A stretch of 64,000 bases of DNA from Merdiplasma sp905207905 (lineage in GTDB: Bacteria > Bacillota > Clostridia > Lachnospirales > Lachnospiraceae). This document shows positions 8,703 through 17,018 of this stretch, piece after piece. Under the pieces are notes generated by a model. That model saw nothing but the letters and a program-made list of their open reading frames with translations, had not been told where the DNA came from and made no database searches. The stretch lies in NCBI GenBank assembly GCA_902475025.1, contig CABRXX010000008.1:3760-67759 (forward strand), read 5' to 3'. Every line of letters starts with the position of its first letter. Position 1 is the first letter of the stretch. A program made the translations under genes and the position numbers.

Positions 8703-8747
8703 AAGATTTCTGTCAATGCGGCAAAAAGCCGCATTGACAGAAATCTT
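8703..8747. repeat. perfect 20-bp inverted repeat with AAAAA loop
   Basis: Bases 8703-8722 and 8728-8747 are exact reverse complements separated by five A on the plus strand. The arms contain TTTCTGTCAATGCGGC. It lies 40 bp after the hydrolase stop codon, so it may act as a terminator stem for that gene, but no long U-tract follows on either strand. The arm length without mismatch is greater than usual for terminators in this window. The remaining 8663-8980 stretch contains no well-supported gene. Confidence 0.75.
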
Positions 8748-8953
8748 CACCAAGCCCACACACAGCAGTCCAAGCAGCACAACGGTATCCGTGATCAAAA
8801 GAATTTCTATCCGTCTCACGATCCCGTACACAAAAAGGATCGTAAAAATTCCTCCGCCTCTTTGACTGTCGTACTTTGCCTCCCACGGCCTCACGCTCCT
8901 TCCGGGCAGAACTTTCCCCTTTCGTGAAGCCCTTTTCTTTCTTTACTGCCTTA

Positions 8954-8984
8954 ATCATACAGTATAAACCTGGTTTACAGTCAA
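8954..8984 (-). promoter_or_regulatory. MerR-type promoter with 19-bp spacer
   Basis: On the minus strand TTGACT (8984-8979) and TATGAT (8959-8954) are separated by 19 bp. That spacer holds the near-perfect palindrome RTAAACC-A-GGTTTAT. A 19-bp spacer filled by a dyad is the hallmark of promoters that MerR-family regulators activate by twisting DNA. The promoter overlaps the last codons of the LacI gene and points into 8.66-8.95 kb, where only a weak open frame with hydrophobic stretches is seen. No MerR-type gene is in the window. Confidence 0.5.
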
Positions 8985-10045
8985 GGATTTTCGGTTCTCT
9001 GCTTTTTTCGCTCCAGCACCGTCGCCCCTTCCACCAGAGCAGTCTTAATCACATGATGGCAGTTTTCTTCACAGCCATGATCTGCGGCACTGCCGGGACG
9101 GATCTTGTTCATCAGACAGTCCAGGGCGGTAATGGACATCTGCGCCTTATAAGAGCTGATCGTGGTAAGCTGGAAAGGAATGGCCATTCTGGACTGAATG
9201 TGGTCAAAACCAATCAGGGAATAGTCTCCTGGAACCTTATAGCCATGACGTTCCAGCCAGGTCCAGGCCTCCCAGGCCACGCTGTCACTAAATGCAAAAA
9301 TCGCCGTAAATTCTGTTTTCTCTTCCATCACCTCTTCCATCACCTGGAAAACATTGCTGGAAGCTACAGAAATTTCCCGAACCAGCTTTTCGTCCACCGG
9401 AATCCCCCGCTCCTTATGAGCCTGTACATACCCCTCATACCGCTCACGTGAACTGGAAATATAAGAAGGCCCCTTCAAAAACAGGATACGCTCATGTCCC
9501 CGATCCAGCAAATAGGAAGCTGCCAGATAACCTCCGTACACGTCATCACACACCACATAGCTGGCATCCATTCCCTCACTGCGCCGTCCGATCTGGATAA
9601 ACGGCACCCCGGAAGCCATCAGAAATTTGATATTATCCGGCTTCTCCTGACAGGGGCAGATGATAATTCCATCCACACTCTTATTGATGGCTGTCTTAAT
9701 CGCCTTTAACTCATCCTCACTGTTCTCGTTGGTATTGAGCAAAATAGCGCTGTAGCCGTCTTTTCTGGCGTGATTTTCGATTTCTTTTGTCATAATAGCA
9801 AAATGAGGATTGGAAATATCCCCCAAAATTACCGCGATAGTATTGGTATATCCTAAGCGCAGAGAAGAGGCAATGGTATTATTGATATAACCCATCTCAT
9901 TGGCCGCCTTCTTAATTTTTTCCACCGTCTCCAGTGAAATGTCATCCTTTCCCCGAAGGGCTCTGGAAACCGTATTGATACTATAGCCTGTTTTAGCTGC
10001 CAAATCTTTCAGCGTCACGGCTTTTTTCTGTGGTTGGCGTCTCAT
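8981..10045 (-). CDS. LacI family transcriptional regulator
   Basis: A 354-residue repressor with an N-terminal helix-turn-helix and hinge helix (VTLKDLAAKTGYSINTVSRALRG, about residues 9-31) and a periplasmic-binding-protein-like effector domain (TNTIAVILGDISNPHFAIM onward). Such proteins bind palindromic operators and release on binding a small sugar-like effector. The start follows AGGAGG at good spacing. It lies 309 bp downstream of the glycyl radical enzyme operon on the same strand but separated by a palindromic element. A palindrome before its own start (10068-10083) shares a CGTTAA core with the operator-like array before the activase gene, which suggests it controls both. Confidence 0.9.
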   Translation of the reverse strand: MRRQPQKKAVTLKDLAAKTGYSINTVSRALRGKDDISLETVEKIKKAANEMGYINNTIASSLRLGYTNTIAVILGDISNPHFAIMTKEIENHARKDGYSAILLNTNENSEDELKAIKTAINKSVDGIIICPCQEKPDNIKFLMASGVPFIQIGRRSEGMDASYVVCDDVYGGYLAASYLLDRGHERILFLKGPSYISSSRERYEGYVQAHKERGIPVDEKLVREISVASSNVFQVMEEVMEEKTEFTAIFAFSDSVAWEAWTWLERHGYKVPGDYSLIGFDHIQSRMAIPFQLTTISSYKAQMSITALDCLMNKIRPGSAADHGCEENCHHVIKTALVEGATVLERKKQRTENP

Positions 10046-10067
10046 CCTGCCACCTCCTTCTCTTCCT

Positions 10068-10083
10068 AATTAATACGTTAATT
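10068..10083. promoter_or_regulatory. candidate autoregulatory operator of the LacI regulator
   Basis: AATTAATACGTTAATT has 6-bp inverted arms around a 4-nt centre and lies 23 bp before the LacI start codon, where a repressor would block its own transcription. The half-site CGTTAAT recurs in the array at 13401-13434. The intergenic stretch 10084-10209 is otherwise AT-rich with one further ATTAATAC at about 10123. Confidence 0.4.
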
Positions 10084-10209
10084 TGAAATGCAATATTTGT
10101 CAACCTTTTTCCAGGCTTTCCCGATTAATACTAATAATAACTGAATATAAAAAGATGATGGAACTCCTGAAGAACATTACAAAAAAGTTTTTTCATGAAA
10201 CAAAAAGAA

Positions 10210-10320
10210 CTGCTGTAAAATACAGTCTGCGGTATCTTTCCCAATAATTTTCTCCGAAAATCAAAATCTTTTTCAAAGAAAACGTATCAAAAGTCCGCCA
10301 GAAGCCGTATTTTTCAGCAG
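10210..10320. repeat. ~110-bp palindromic element, copy A
   Basis: Outer arms CTGCTGTAAAA and TTTTTCAGCAG pair with one mismatch over 11 bp. The 13-bp core ATTTTCTCCGAAA is at 10247-10259. A second element with the same outer-arm type, overall length and identical core at the same offset lies at 60984-61092. Both begin 34 bp after the stop codon of a minus-strand gene, here the glycyl radical enzyme. It may serve as a large structured terminator, a miniature mobile palindrome or a small structured RNA. Confidence 0.65.
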
Positions 10321-10354
10321 CCTCTTTCCAGTGTATTAACTGGCTATTTCTCCC

Positions 10355-12430
10355 CTAAACCACCAATTCCATTCTCTGGATAATATGATCCTGGTATTCC
10401 TTGTCAAGCTCCACAAAATAACCGCTCCAGCCCCAGACCCGTACGATCAGATTTCTGTATTTCTCCGGATGTTTCTGGGCATCCAGCATGGTATCCCGGT
10501 TCACTGCATTCAGCTGAAGCTGATGACCGCCCAGATCCATAAAGGATTTTACCAAAAGCGCCACCTTCCGGATGCTCTCTTCTGTACGGAACACCGTATC
10601 ATGGAGCTCCAATGTCAGCGGCCCTCCATTTACCACCCGTTTCAAATCCGGTTTTGCAAAGGACTGAATAATGGAAACCGGACCCTTGCATCTGGAAAAC
10701 AGGCTGGGAGAATAGTTGGCCGCGATTCCCTCCCCTGCCATTCTTCCGTCCGGAGTGGCAGGCATATCCTTGGAATGCCAGATATAATACATGGCAGAGC
10801 CTGTTCCTGCCCGGTAAATGCCGCCCCGCTCATTGGTCTTACCCTTTAAGGAATCTGCAAAATCATTGAGCAGTCCTGCTGCAATACTGTCCACATAGTC
10901 ATTGTTATTTCCCATCTTGGGGGTATCGTAGCGCAGCTTATTTTCCAAAAGCTCATGTCCCTCAAAATTGTGCTTCAGCGCATCGATCATTTCCTCCGGA
11001 GTCACGCTCTTCTCTTCGTAGATATATTTCTTAATGGCTGCCAGAGAATCCGCCGCAGTGGCAATTCCCGTTCCGTGGAAACCAAAATTGTTGTATTTGC
11101 CTCCCAGAGAAATGTCCGGGATCCGGCTGCTGGAAGGCTTGGTCATCAAAGACACAAAGGGCGCCGGGAATACATAGAGATTCTTAATCCTTCCGCACAG
11201 CCCGTCTACCTGATCCTGAATATTCTGCTTCACTGCTCCTAAGAAGGTTTCATAATCTCCGGCGGTTTCCAGCTTGTCAAACACTGCGTCCTCCACAGCC
11301 TTCGTAAAGCTAACTGCCTCAATATTGGGAATGTCCATGGCAACACCCGGAATGATAAATTCCCAGCAAGCCGCCATCACATAATTATAAGCATCCTCTT
11401 TTTCGTAACCCAACTCCATCAGGCCCGGAATCACTACATCATCATTGGAATACTGAGGGAATCCCAGTCCCTGCTTTGTAAGCTCTGTTCCCAGCACATA
11501 CGTATCCAATGGAGTATCCTTATGTACTCTGAGATTGATCTTGGGATCGATGAGCTTTAAATTCAGGCTGGCGAGAAGGCAGAGCCTGGAAAGCTCGTTA
11601 TAGCTGTCTGTTCCGTCAGGATTTAATCCTCCCAGCACCATACTCTGGCCATTATCTCCCTGCTGCATTCCAGGATACAGATCGCTGTCCCGGTTAAAGG
11701 TCAGGAAAAATTCCTCCAGAAGCTCCAGCACACTGTCCTCATCATAAATCCCCTGATCCAGATCTCTCTTAAAATAAGGATACATATACTGGTCAAAACG
11801 TCCCACTGTATTGTGGTAATTTCTTCCGCACCACATCGTATAATGAAGGATTCGAAACATCTGCAGCGCCTCTAAGAAGGTCTCCGGAGCGTTGGCCGGC
11901 ACCTTCTTTAAGGTCTCAGCCACCAGGGTATTTCCCTCTTTCTCTGCCAGAGCCTGATACCGATCTGCCAGATTCTGCACTGCCTCCAAAATCTGGATCT
12001 GACATCTGAGATAATGAGCCTTCTCTGCCTCACCGGCAGTCTCCAGCTTTTCGGCCTCATCTGCCAGCTCTTCCCGCTTCTTGGTCAGTCCGGTGTGGAG
12101 AAGCAGGGTGTAATCTACATTAATGTTGCACACGTCTCCCTTTTCGTGGATCCAGTGTTCTGCCTTTAACTGCTCCATCTCCTCCTCTGTAAAGATCTCC
12201 GGAATCTCTGATACGGTTCTGGTAAAAACGATCCGCTCTCCGGGGAACAGTACCGGTTCTTCCTTCTTAAGCACCCACAGAAGCCGCCTGGTGGCACGAT
12301 CCACATCACCAACGCCCTCGCTGGCAAACTGTTTTGCCAGCTCATACACATCTCCGGCAGGCTTCCGCACTGCCTTCTGCTGCTTTTCCTCTACGAAAAA
12401 TTTCCGCATTGCCTGAATTTTGTCTGTCAT
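10355..12430 (-). CDS. glycyl radical enzyme, C-x-E type, unknown substrate
   Basis: A 691-residue enzyme of the pyruvate formate-lyase superfamily. The glycyl radical loop is VRVWGWSGYF with Gly667 near the C-terminus. The thiyl radical cysteine is Cys355 in MAACWEF. Pyruvate formate-lyases carry two adjacent cysteines here; this protein has Ala-Cys-x-Glu instead, and a C-x-E pair is the pattern of the dehydratases and lyases (glycerol/propanediol dehydratase, choline TMA-lyase, hydroxyproline dehydratase). It is shorter than those (about 690 against 780-850). No microcompartment or aldehyde dehydrogenase gene is nearby. The start MTDKIQAMRKF follows AAGGAG and overlaps the activase stop codon (ATGA). 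Reaction cannot be assigned from sequence. Confidence 0.85.
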   Translation of the reverse strand: MTDKIQAMRKFFVEEKQQKAVRKPAGDVYELAKQFASEGVGDVDRATRRLLWVLKKEEPVLFPGERIVFTRTVSEIPEIFTEEEMEQLKAEHWIHEKGDVCNINVDYTLLLHTGLTKKREELADEAEKLETAGEAEKAHYLRCQIQILEAVQNLADRYQALAEKEGNTLVAETLKKVPANAPETFLEALQMFRILHYTMWCGRNYHNTVGRFDQYMYPYFKRDLDQGIYDEDSVLELLEEFFLTFNRDSDLYPGMQQGDNGQSMVLGGLNPDGTDSYNELSRLCLLASLNLKLIDPKINLRVHKDTPLDTYVLGTELTKQGLGFPQYSNDDVVIPGLMELGYEKEDAYNYVMAACWEFIIPGVAMDIPNIEAVSFTKAVEDAVFDKLETAGDYETFLGAVKQNIQDQVDGLCGRIKNLYVFPAPFVSLMTKPSSSRIPDISLGGKYNNFGFHGTGIATAADSLAAIKKYIYEEKSVTPEEMIDALKHNFEGHELLENKLRYDTPKMGNNNDYVDSIAAGLLNDFADSLKGKTNERGGIYRAGTGSAMYYIWHSKDMPATPDGRMAGEGIAANYSPSLFSRCKGPVSIIQSFAKPDLKRVVNGGPLTLELHDTVFRTEESIRKVALLVKSFMDLGGHQLQLNAVNRDTMLDAQKHPEKYRNLIVRVWGWSGYFVELDKEYQDHIIQRMELVV

Positions 12431-13284
12431 AATATCTCGCTCCTTATTCCATATTCTTGAAAAATGTCCTTGGAAATCCATACTTTTTTTTCTGTATCAA
12501 AAATCGGCTCATAGGATTTTCCTACCATAGTATATTTGGCTCCCGCTGTTTTATGGTAGGGCAGCAGCTCCACCTTCTGAAGCATCGGCGCTCCCGCAAT
12601 CCACTCCGCCGTTTTTCTGAAATTCTCTTCATTATCATTCACTCCGGGAATCACCGGGATTCGAATGACAAAAGGCTTATCCCCTCTGCAAAGCCGCTTG
12701 GCGTTCTCTAAAATCTGCTGATTGCTGACTCCCGTATATTTTTTATGCTTCTCCGGGTCAAACAGCTTCAGATCCATCATCACATAGTCCAGGCGATCCA
12801 CCACCTCCTGGAATATCTCACCCTTACAATATCCTGAGGTCTCTATGGCCTTGTGAAGATCCGGAAGCCGATCCAGCACCTCCATCAGGAAGGATGCCTG
12901 CATCAACGGCTCTCCTCCGGAAAATGTAACTCCGCCCCCATATCTGGCGTAGTAATCGCTGTTCATACGGATCCTGCGCTCCAACTCCTCCGGCGTCATC
13001 TCCTCCCCTGCAATGGTTCTCAAATGCAAGGGGCACACTGGAATACATTTTCCGCAGGCTACGCACTGTGCCGGATCGCAGCCGTAGTCGCAAACCTGGG
13101 CGCATTTCCCGCAGTGCTGGCAGGAGGCCTTGCTGACCATGAGCTGAGGGCATTTGGAAAGACCCTCAGGGTTATGGCACCAGTTGCACCGCAAGGGACA
13201 GCCCTTTAAAAATACAGTCTGCCTGGGCCCCGGCCCATCATAAACTGCAAACTCCTTGATATCAAATACTACTCCCGTTGTCAC
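12427..13284 (-). CDS. glycyl radical enzyme activase (radical SAM)
   Basis: A 285-residue radical SAM enzyme that installs the glycyl radical on the enzyme encoded next to it. The SAM-binding cluster motif CPLRCNWC lies at about residue 29. A ferredoxin-like insert with two further cysteine sets (CQHCGKCAQVC and CVACGKCIPVC) follows, as in activases of dehydratase-type glycyl radical enzymes; the pyruvate formate-lyase activase lacks this insert. GGVTFSGGEPL is the typical SAM-contact motif. Its stop overlaps the start of the partner gene by 4 bp, so the pair is one operon. A palindromic array at 13401-13434 is probably its operator. Confidence 0.93.
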   Translation of the reverse strand: MTTGVVFDIKEFAVYDGPGPRQTVFLKGCPLRCNWCHNPEGLSKCPQLMVSKASCQHCGKCAQVCDYGCDPAQCVACGKCIPVCPLHLRTIAGEEMTPEELERRIRMNSDYYARYGGGVTFSGGEPLMQASFLMEVLDRLPDLHKAIETSGYCKGEIFQEVVDRLDYVMMDLKLFDPEKHKKYTGVSNQQILENAKRLCRGDKPFVIRIPVIPGVNDNEENFRKTAEWIAGAPMLQKVELLPYHKTAGAKYTMVGKSYEPIFDTEKKVWISKDIFQEYGIRSEIL

Positions 13285-13400
13285 ACCATCTCATCCTCCA
13301 TTCCGCCTGTTCTGTTTCTCCGTATCCCGTCTCCCATACCTCCGCAGCTTTAAGAGCTGTTCTGCTTCTTCCTTCACGATATAGAATCGTTTTCCCGGCA

Positions 13401-13434
13401 ATTACATTATCGTTAACATTATCGTTAATGTAAT
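13401..13434. promoter_or_regulatory. composite operator upstream of the glycyl radical operon
   Basis: Two head-to-tail copies of ACATTATCGTTA (13404-13415 and 13416-13427) sit inside a larger dyad. Its 9-bp outer arms ATTACATTA (13401-13409) and TAATGTAAT (13426-13434) are exact reverse complements. The array is 117 bp before the activase start. The CGTTAA core matches the palindrome before the neighbouring LacI gene. Between the array and the activase no gene is seen. Confidence 0.55.
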
Positions 13435-13556
13435 CATAGTAGAAGCATCCTAAAAAGTCAAATAGTTTTTCTCCTGGATTGGTGATTTTGTTAGAATTAT
13501 ACAAATAGAACGGAATATTTTTGGGCGATTTTCAGACTGCTTGTTTGTAAAACCGG

Positions 13557-13614
13557 AAAAAGCCTCTGCAAAGACTGCCGCAGCATAAACGCACAGACTT
13601 CGCAGAGGCTTTAT
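13557..13614 (-). terminator. intrinsic terminator after the alpha-glucosidase operon
   Basis: AAAGCCTCTGC and GCAGAGGCTTT form an 11-bp stem. On the minus strand the stem is followed by TTTTTCCGGTTTT, so it ends transcripts coming from the GH66-GH13 operon, 83 bp past its last stop codon. The plus strand also has a T-rich tail (TTATTTTTTT), making the hairpin usable in both directions. Confidence 0.8.
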
Positions 13615-13696
13615 TTTTTTATTCTTCCGCAGCCAGAATGGCTTCTCCTTTCAGAGTTCGTTTTTATCCAAAAGGCAGTGCGCCTTTTCCCAGTCT

Positions 13697-15343
13697 CTAT
13701 TTTGCCAGAAGCACCTGAGTCTCCCAGGCTTCCAGCCTGCCGGACACACTGGTTTTCATATTCCCAAAAACTTTCCAACTTTTGGAAAATCCCTTCGGAA
13801 TCTGATATTCCGCCGGAGTATCCGACATATTACAGAGGATCAGATAACGCTCTTTTTCATCTTCCCTGCTGTAGGCAAAGATCTGGGAATGATCCCACAA
13901 CTGTTTGTGAAACTCTCCATAGGTCAGCGCATGGCTGGAGGTTTTCAGTCGAATTAGCTCCCTATAAAAATGAAGAATAGAATCCGGATCCTCATAGGCC
14001 TTTCTTACATTGATGGTCTTATAATTGGGATTCACCATAATCCAGGGCTTGCTCTCAGAAAATCCTGCACCTGGCTGATCTGACCACTGCATGGGCGTTC
14101 TTGCATTGTCCCTGCCTTTTTTCAAAACACTGGCCCAGGCCTCCTGCCATACCCCATTTTTTCTGGCAGTTTCCAGAAAATTCAGGCTTTCCACGTCCAT
14201 CAGCTGGCTCTCCTCCTGAAACTCCACATTCGTCATGCCGATCTCTTCCCCCTGATAAATATAACTGGTGCCTTTCAGCAGGTGCATCGCTGCTCCCAGC
14301 ATTTTTGCAGAACGGACTCTAAATTCTTCCGTCTTAACGCTTCCAAAACGGGACACTGCCCTTGGCTGGTCGTGATTGCTCCAAAACAGGGTATTCCAGC
14401 TCAAATTTTGATTCCACTCTTCCACAATCTCTTTCAGCCTTTTTAAGGAAAACGGAATCACATCCCACTTATCTTTTCCCCCGTCGATGTCCATCAGGTC
14501 AAACTGAAAGATCTGATCTAACTCTCTTCCATCACAGATCAGTTCCCCTGCTTCCCTGGAACTCACGCAGGTTCCCTCTCCCACGCACATACAATCCCGC
14601 CCGTCAAAGCAGCGTTCCCGCATTTCCCGCAGATACTCATGGAGCTTGGGCTGAGCGGTAAAATAATTTCCTCCAAAGGAATATCCGTCAAAATTAGGAG
14701 CCTCCTTGCTGTCCGGGAAAGCCGGATCCTTTGCATACAACGTCACCACGTCCATGCGGAAACCGTCCACTCCCAAATCCAGCCAGCGATTGATCATTCC
14801 GTAAACAGCTTCCCTCATTCCGGGATTCTCCCAATTTAAATCCGGCTGATGCTGAGAAAACAAATGCAAATACCACTGTTTGGTCACCGGCTCATAGCTC
14901 CAGGCAGAAGGGGTAAAAAACGATGACCAGTTATTGGGCGGAATATCCGACTCCCCATCTCTCCAGATATAATAATCCCGGTAAGGATTTTCCTTGGACT
15001 TTCTCGCCTCAAGGAACCACATATGCTCATCAGAAGTATGATTCACAACCAGATCCATAATCAGCCGCATTTCCCGCTTGTGGAGCTCTTCCAAAAGCTC
15101 CAGAAAGTCCTCCATCGTGCCAAACTCCTGCATGATCTTCTCATAATCTCGGATATCGTATCCCATATCAACATTGGGTGAATCATACACCGGACAAATC
15201 CACACCGCACCAATTCCAAGCCACTTTAAATAATCCAGTTTTTCTATGATCCCTTTAAGATCTCCAATTCCATCTCCATTGAAATCCCGAAAACTTCTGG
15301 GATAAATCTGATAGACTGCTGTTTCTTCCCACCATTTTCCCAT
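13697..15343 (-). CDS. GH13 alpha-glucosidase / oligo-1,6-glucosidase
   Basis: A 548-residue intracellular glycoside hydrolase with the (beta/alpha)8 GH13 fold. Conserved regions are MDLVVNHTSDEH, DGFRMDVV (nucleophile Asp), CVGEG (acid/base Glu) and WSNHDQPRAVSRFG (transition-state Asp). DFNGDGIGDLKGI and the overall pattern fit the subfamily that cuts alpha-1,6 or alpha-1,4 bonds in short glucans. No signal peptide is present. The start MGKWWEETAVYQIYP was chosen by family similarity and a GA-rich site; 39 further codons upstream overlap the GH66 gene. Last gene of the importer-GH66-GH13 operon, so it should finish degradation of imported isomalto-oligosaccharides. Confidence 0.9.
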   Translation of the reverse strand: MGKWWEETAVYQIYPRSFRDFNGDGIGDLKGIIEKLDYLKWLGIGAVWICPVYDSPNVDMGYDIRDYEKIMQEFGTMEDFLELLEELHKREMRLIMDLVVNHTSDEHMWFLEARKSKENPYRDYYIWRDGESDIPPNNWSSFFTPSAWSYEPVTKQWYLHLFSQHQPDLNWENPGMREAVYGMINRWLDLGVDGFRMDVVTLYAKDPAFPDSKEAPNFDGYSFGGNYFTAQPKLHEYLREMRERCFDGRDCMCVGEGTCVSSREAGELICDGRELDQIFQFDLMDIDGGKDKWDVIPFSLKRLKEIVEEWNQNLSWNTLFWSNHDQPRAVSRFGSVKTEEFRVRSAKMLGAAMHLLKGTSYIYQGEEIGMTNVEFQEESQLMDVESLNFLETARKNGVWQEAWASVLKKGRDNARTPMQWSDQPGAGFSESKPWIMVNPNYKTINVRKAYEDPDSILHFYRELIRLKTSSHALTYGEFHKQLWDHSQIFAYSREDEKERYLILCNMSDTPAEYQIPKGFSKSWKVFGNMKTSVSGRLEAWETQVLLAK

Positions 15344-15372
15344 GCTTTCTGCCCCTCTCTTCCTTCCTAATA

Positions 15373-17004
15373 CTATTTCTGCAGTTCTAAAACCACTGTG
15401 CTGCACCGGTATACCGGCACTTTCAGGGAAACCATCATTCCCTGTTCCGCCTTCACCCACTGATACTGGGCCACCTGGAGATCCCCTCCTTCCCGGTCAG
15501 GAGAGGCAAACCATACTGCCTTTGGAGCTTTTAGGGTCTGAATCCGAATATGAACCTGCTCCTCCTTTTCGGGAGTCTGCTTTCCCTCATTCCAGAGATC
15601 GTCGTTCTGTTTTAAGTTTAAAATAGAAATCACTTTTTTATCTTTGTTCTCCCGGATATAATACCACAAAGTCCCTGGCTCACCGTCTGCGCTGCCTTTT
15701 GGCTCCATAATATACTCCGGATTATCCCAACCCTGATGAGTCATGCTAACTGTTTTCAGAGTTTTGTCATAAAAGATCTCCCCGTACCGTACAAAGAAAT
15801 CCTGATAAGCGCGGATTTTGCTCAGCTGTTCCTCTGACAATCTGGTATAATCCCCATAGTATCCCTGCGTGATCACTGCGTTTTCTTCACCGAAAAACAA
15901 CTGAGTGGCCCCTGTCATGGCGATCACATAGGATAAAAACAGCTGACTCTCCAAAGCCCTTTGGGGAGTATCCGTCCGGAAAGGTGCAGGATAAGCCGCC
16001 AGGATTACCGTTTTCCCGCTAAGGGAAGCATCTTCAATCAGGCGTACCAGATGATGATACCGATAATTGGGTGGCCATACTTCAATATACACTGCCTCCT
16101 GATCTGCCGTCATCGTGGTCTGATAGGGCCAGCCCCCCACATTATTAAAAATCAGCATGGGAGAGGGATGCACCTCCTGAAGTTTTTTCTTAACATCTCC
16201 AATCAGATCCGGGAAGGTTTCCTCCAGATACACCATTTTTCCCTGAGCGTCCAGCGCAGTTTTGGGGGTTCCGTAGGTATCCATGTGGATCCCGTCAAAG
16301 CCCACCTCTTTTACCGATGCCTGATACTGCTCAATAATATGGTCGTGCCAGGAACACTCCCTAGAGGGATTCATCAGATAAAAGGTATCAATAAAGCACA
16401 GCGGACTTCCGCTTCCGTCATACAGACTCTCATCGGAATGCTGCCGCTGATACTCTTTCGAAGCAGCATAAATGGCTCCATAACCCATAGCTTTCATTCC
16501 ATGGCTGTGACAGGCTTCGATCTTCTCCTTCACCACCGGCAGGCTATTTTTCTTCCCCATCATATCCGTATACTCCGCCTCCAAGGGAACCAGGTGATCG
16601 TGATGCCAGGACCAGTCATAAAATTGTACGGTATTAATATGCATTTTTGCCATACATTCTACATCTTCGCAGCCTGCATCTTTTTGAGCAAAATCGCTGA
16701 GAAAGCCATAACGGATAATTTCTCCCGGCTCCCGTACCTCAAAAGCGGTACGACAGGAAGCTAACAGCTCCTCTCCCTGATAAAAATCTGCCTCAACTCC
16801 ATATCCACCGATCTTAAAAACCGTCTCATTCAGCCCTGCTCTTTGACGGCCCTGAGAAAGGGGATATCTCTTCTTGACAACTGAGCCATCTAAAGCAGTC
16901 ACTCGGATCTCTGCCAAGGATGCCTCCCCCGAATTTTCTATATAAAATGCTGCGGTATCTCCGGGGCAAAACTGCCCTTTTACTGGAAAAATATCGAATC
17001 TCAT
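15373..17004 (-). CDS. GH66 dextranase-like glycoside hydrolase, intracellular
   Basis: A 543-residue protein matching glycoside hydrolase family 66 (endo-dextranases and cycloisomaltooligosaccharide glucanotransferases). The nucleophile aspartate is in FDGIHMDTYG and the acid/base glutamate in VYIEVWPP. An N-terminal beta-rich domain of about 90 residues precedes the barrel, and a C-terminal beta domain follows. Most characterised family members are secreted; this one has no signal peptide, so it probably works on imported oligosaccharides. It follows the permease gene by 14 bp and precedes GH13 by 29 bp. Confidence 0.85.
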   Translation of the reverse strand: MRFDIFPVKGQFCPGDTAAFYIENSGEASLAEIRVTALDGSVVKKRYPLSQGRQRAGLNETVFKIGGYGVEADFYQGEELLASCRTAFEVREPGEIIRYGFLSDFAQKDAGCEDVECMAKMHINTVQFYDWSWHHDHLVPLEAEYTDMMGKKNSLPVVKEKIEACHSHGMKAMGYGAIYAASKEYQRQHSDESLYDGSGSPLCFIDTFYLMNPSRECSWHDHIIEQYQASVKEVGFDGIHMDTYGTPKTALDAQGKMVYLEETFPDLIGDVKKKLQEVHPSPMLIFNNVGGWPYQTTMTADQEAVYIEVWPPNYRYHHLVRLIEDASLSGKTVILAAYPAPFRTDTPQRALESQLFLSYVIAMTGATQLFFGEENAVITQGYYGDYTRLSEEQLSKIRAYQDFFVRYGEIFYDKTLKTVSMTHQGWDNPEYIMEPKGSADGEPGTLWYYIRENKDKKVISILNLKQNDDLWNEGKQTPEKEEQVHIRIQTLKAPKAVWFASPDREGGDLQVAQYQWVKAEQGMMVSLKVPVYRCSTVVLELQK

Positions 17005-17018
17005 ATCTTATCCTTTCC

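Noticed and set aside
8586..8894. Open frame with hydrophobic stretches (ILLITDTVVLLGLLCVGLV) downstream of the MerR-type promoter
   Set aside because: Start codon and site are poorly placed, the frame crosses the 20-bp inverted repeat and runs into the hydrolase gene's 3' end, and no family is recognised.
13262..13504. Open frame across the operator region before the activase gene
   Set aside because: It overlaps the activase start, spans the palindromic array, and has no supporting motif.
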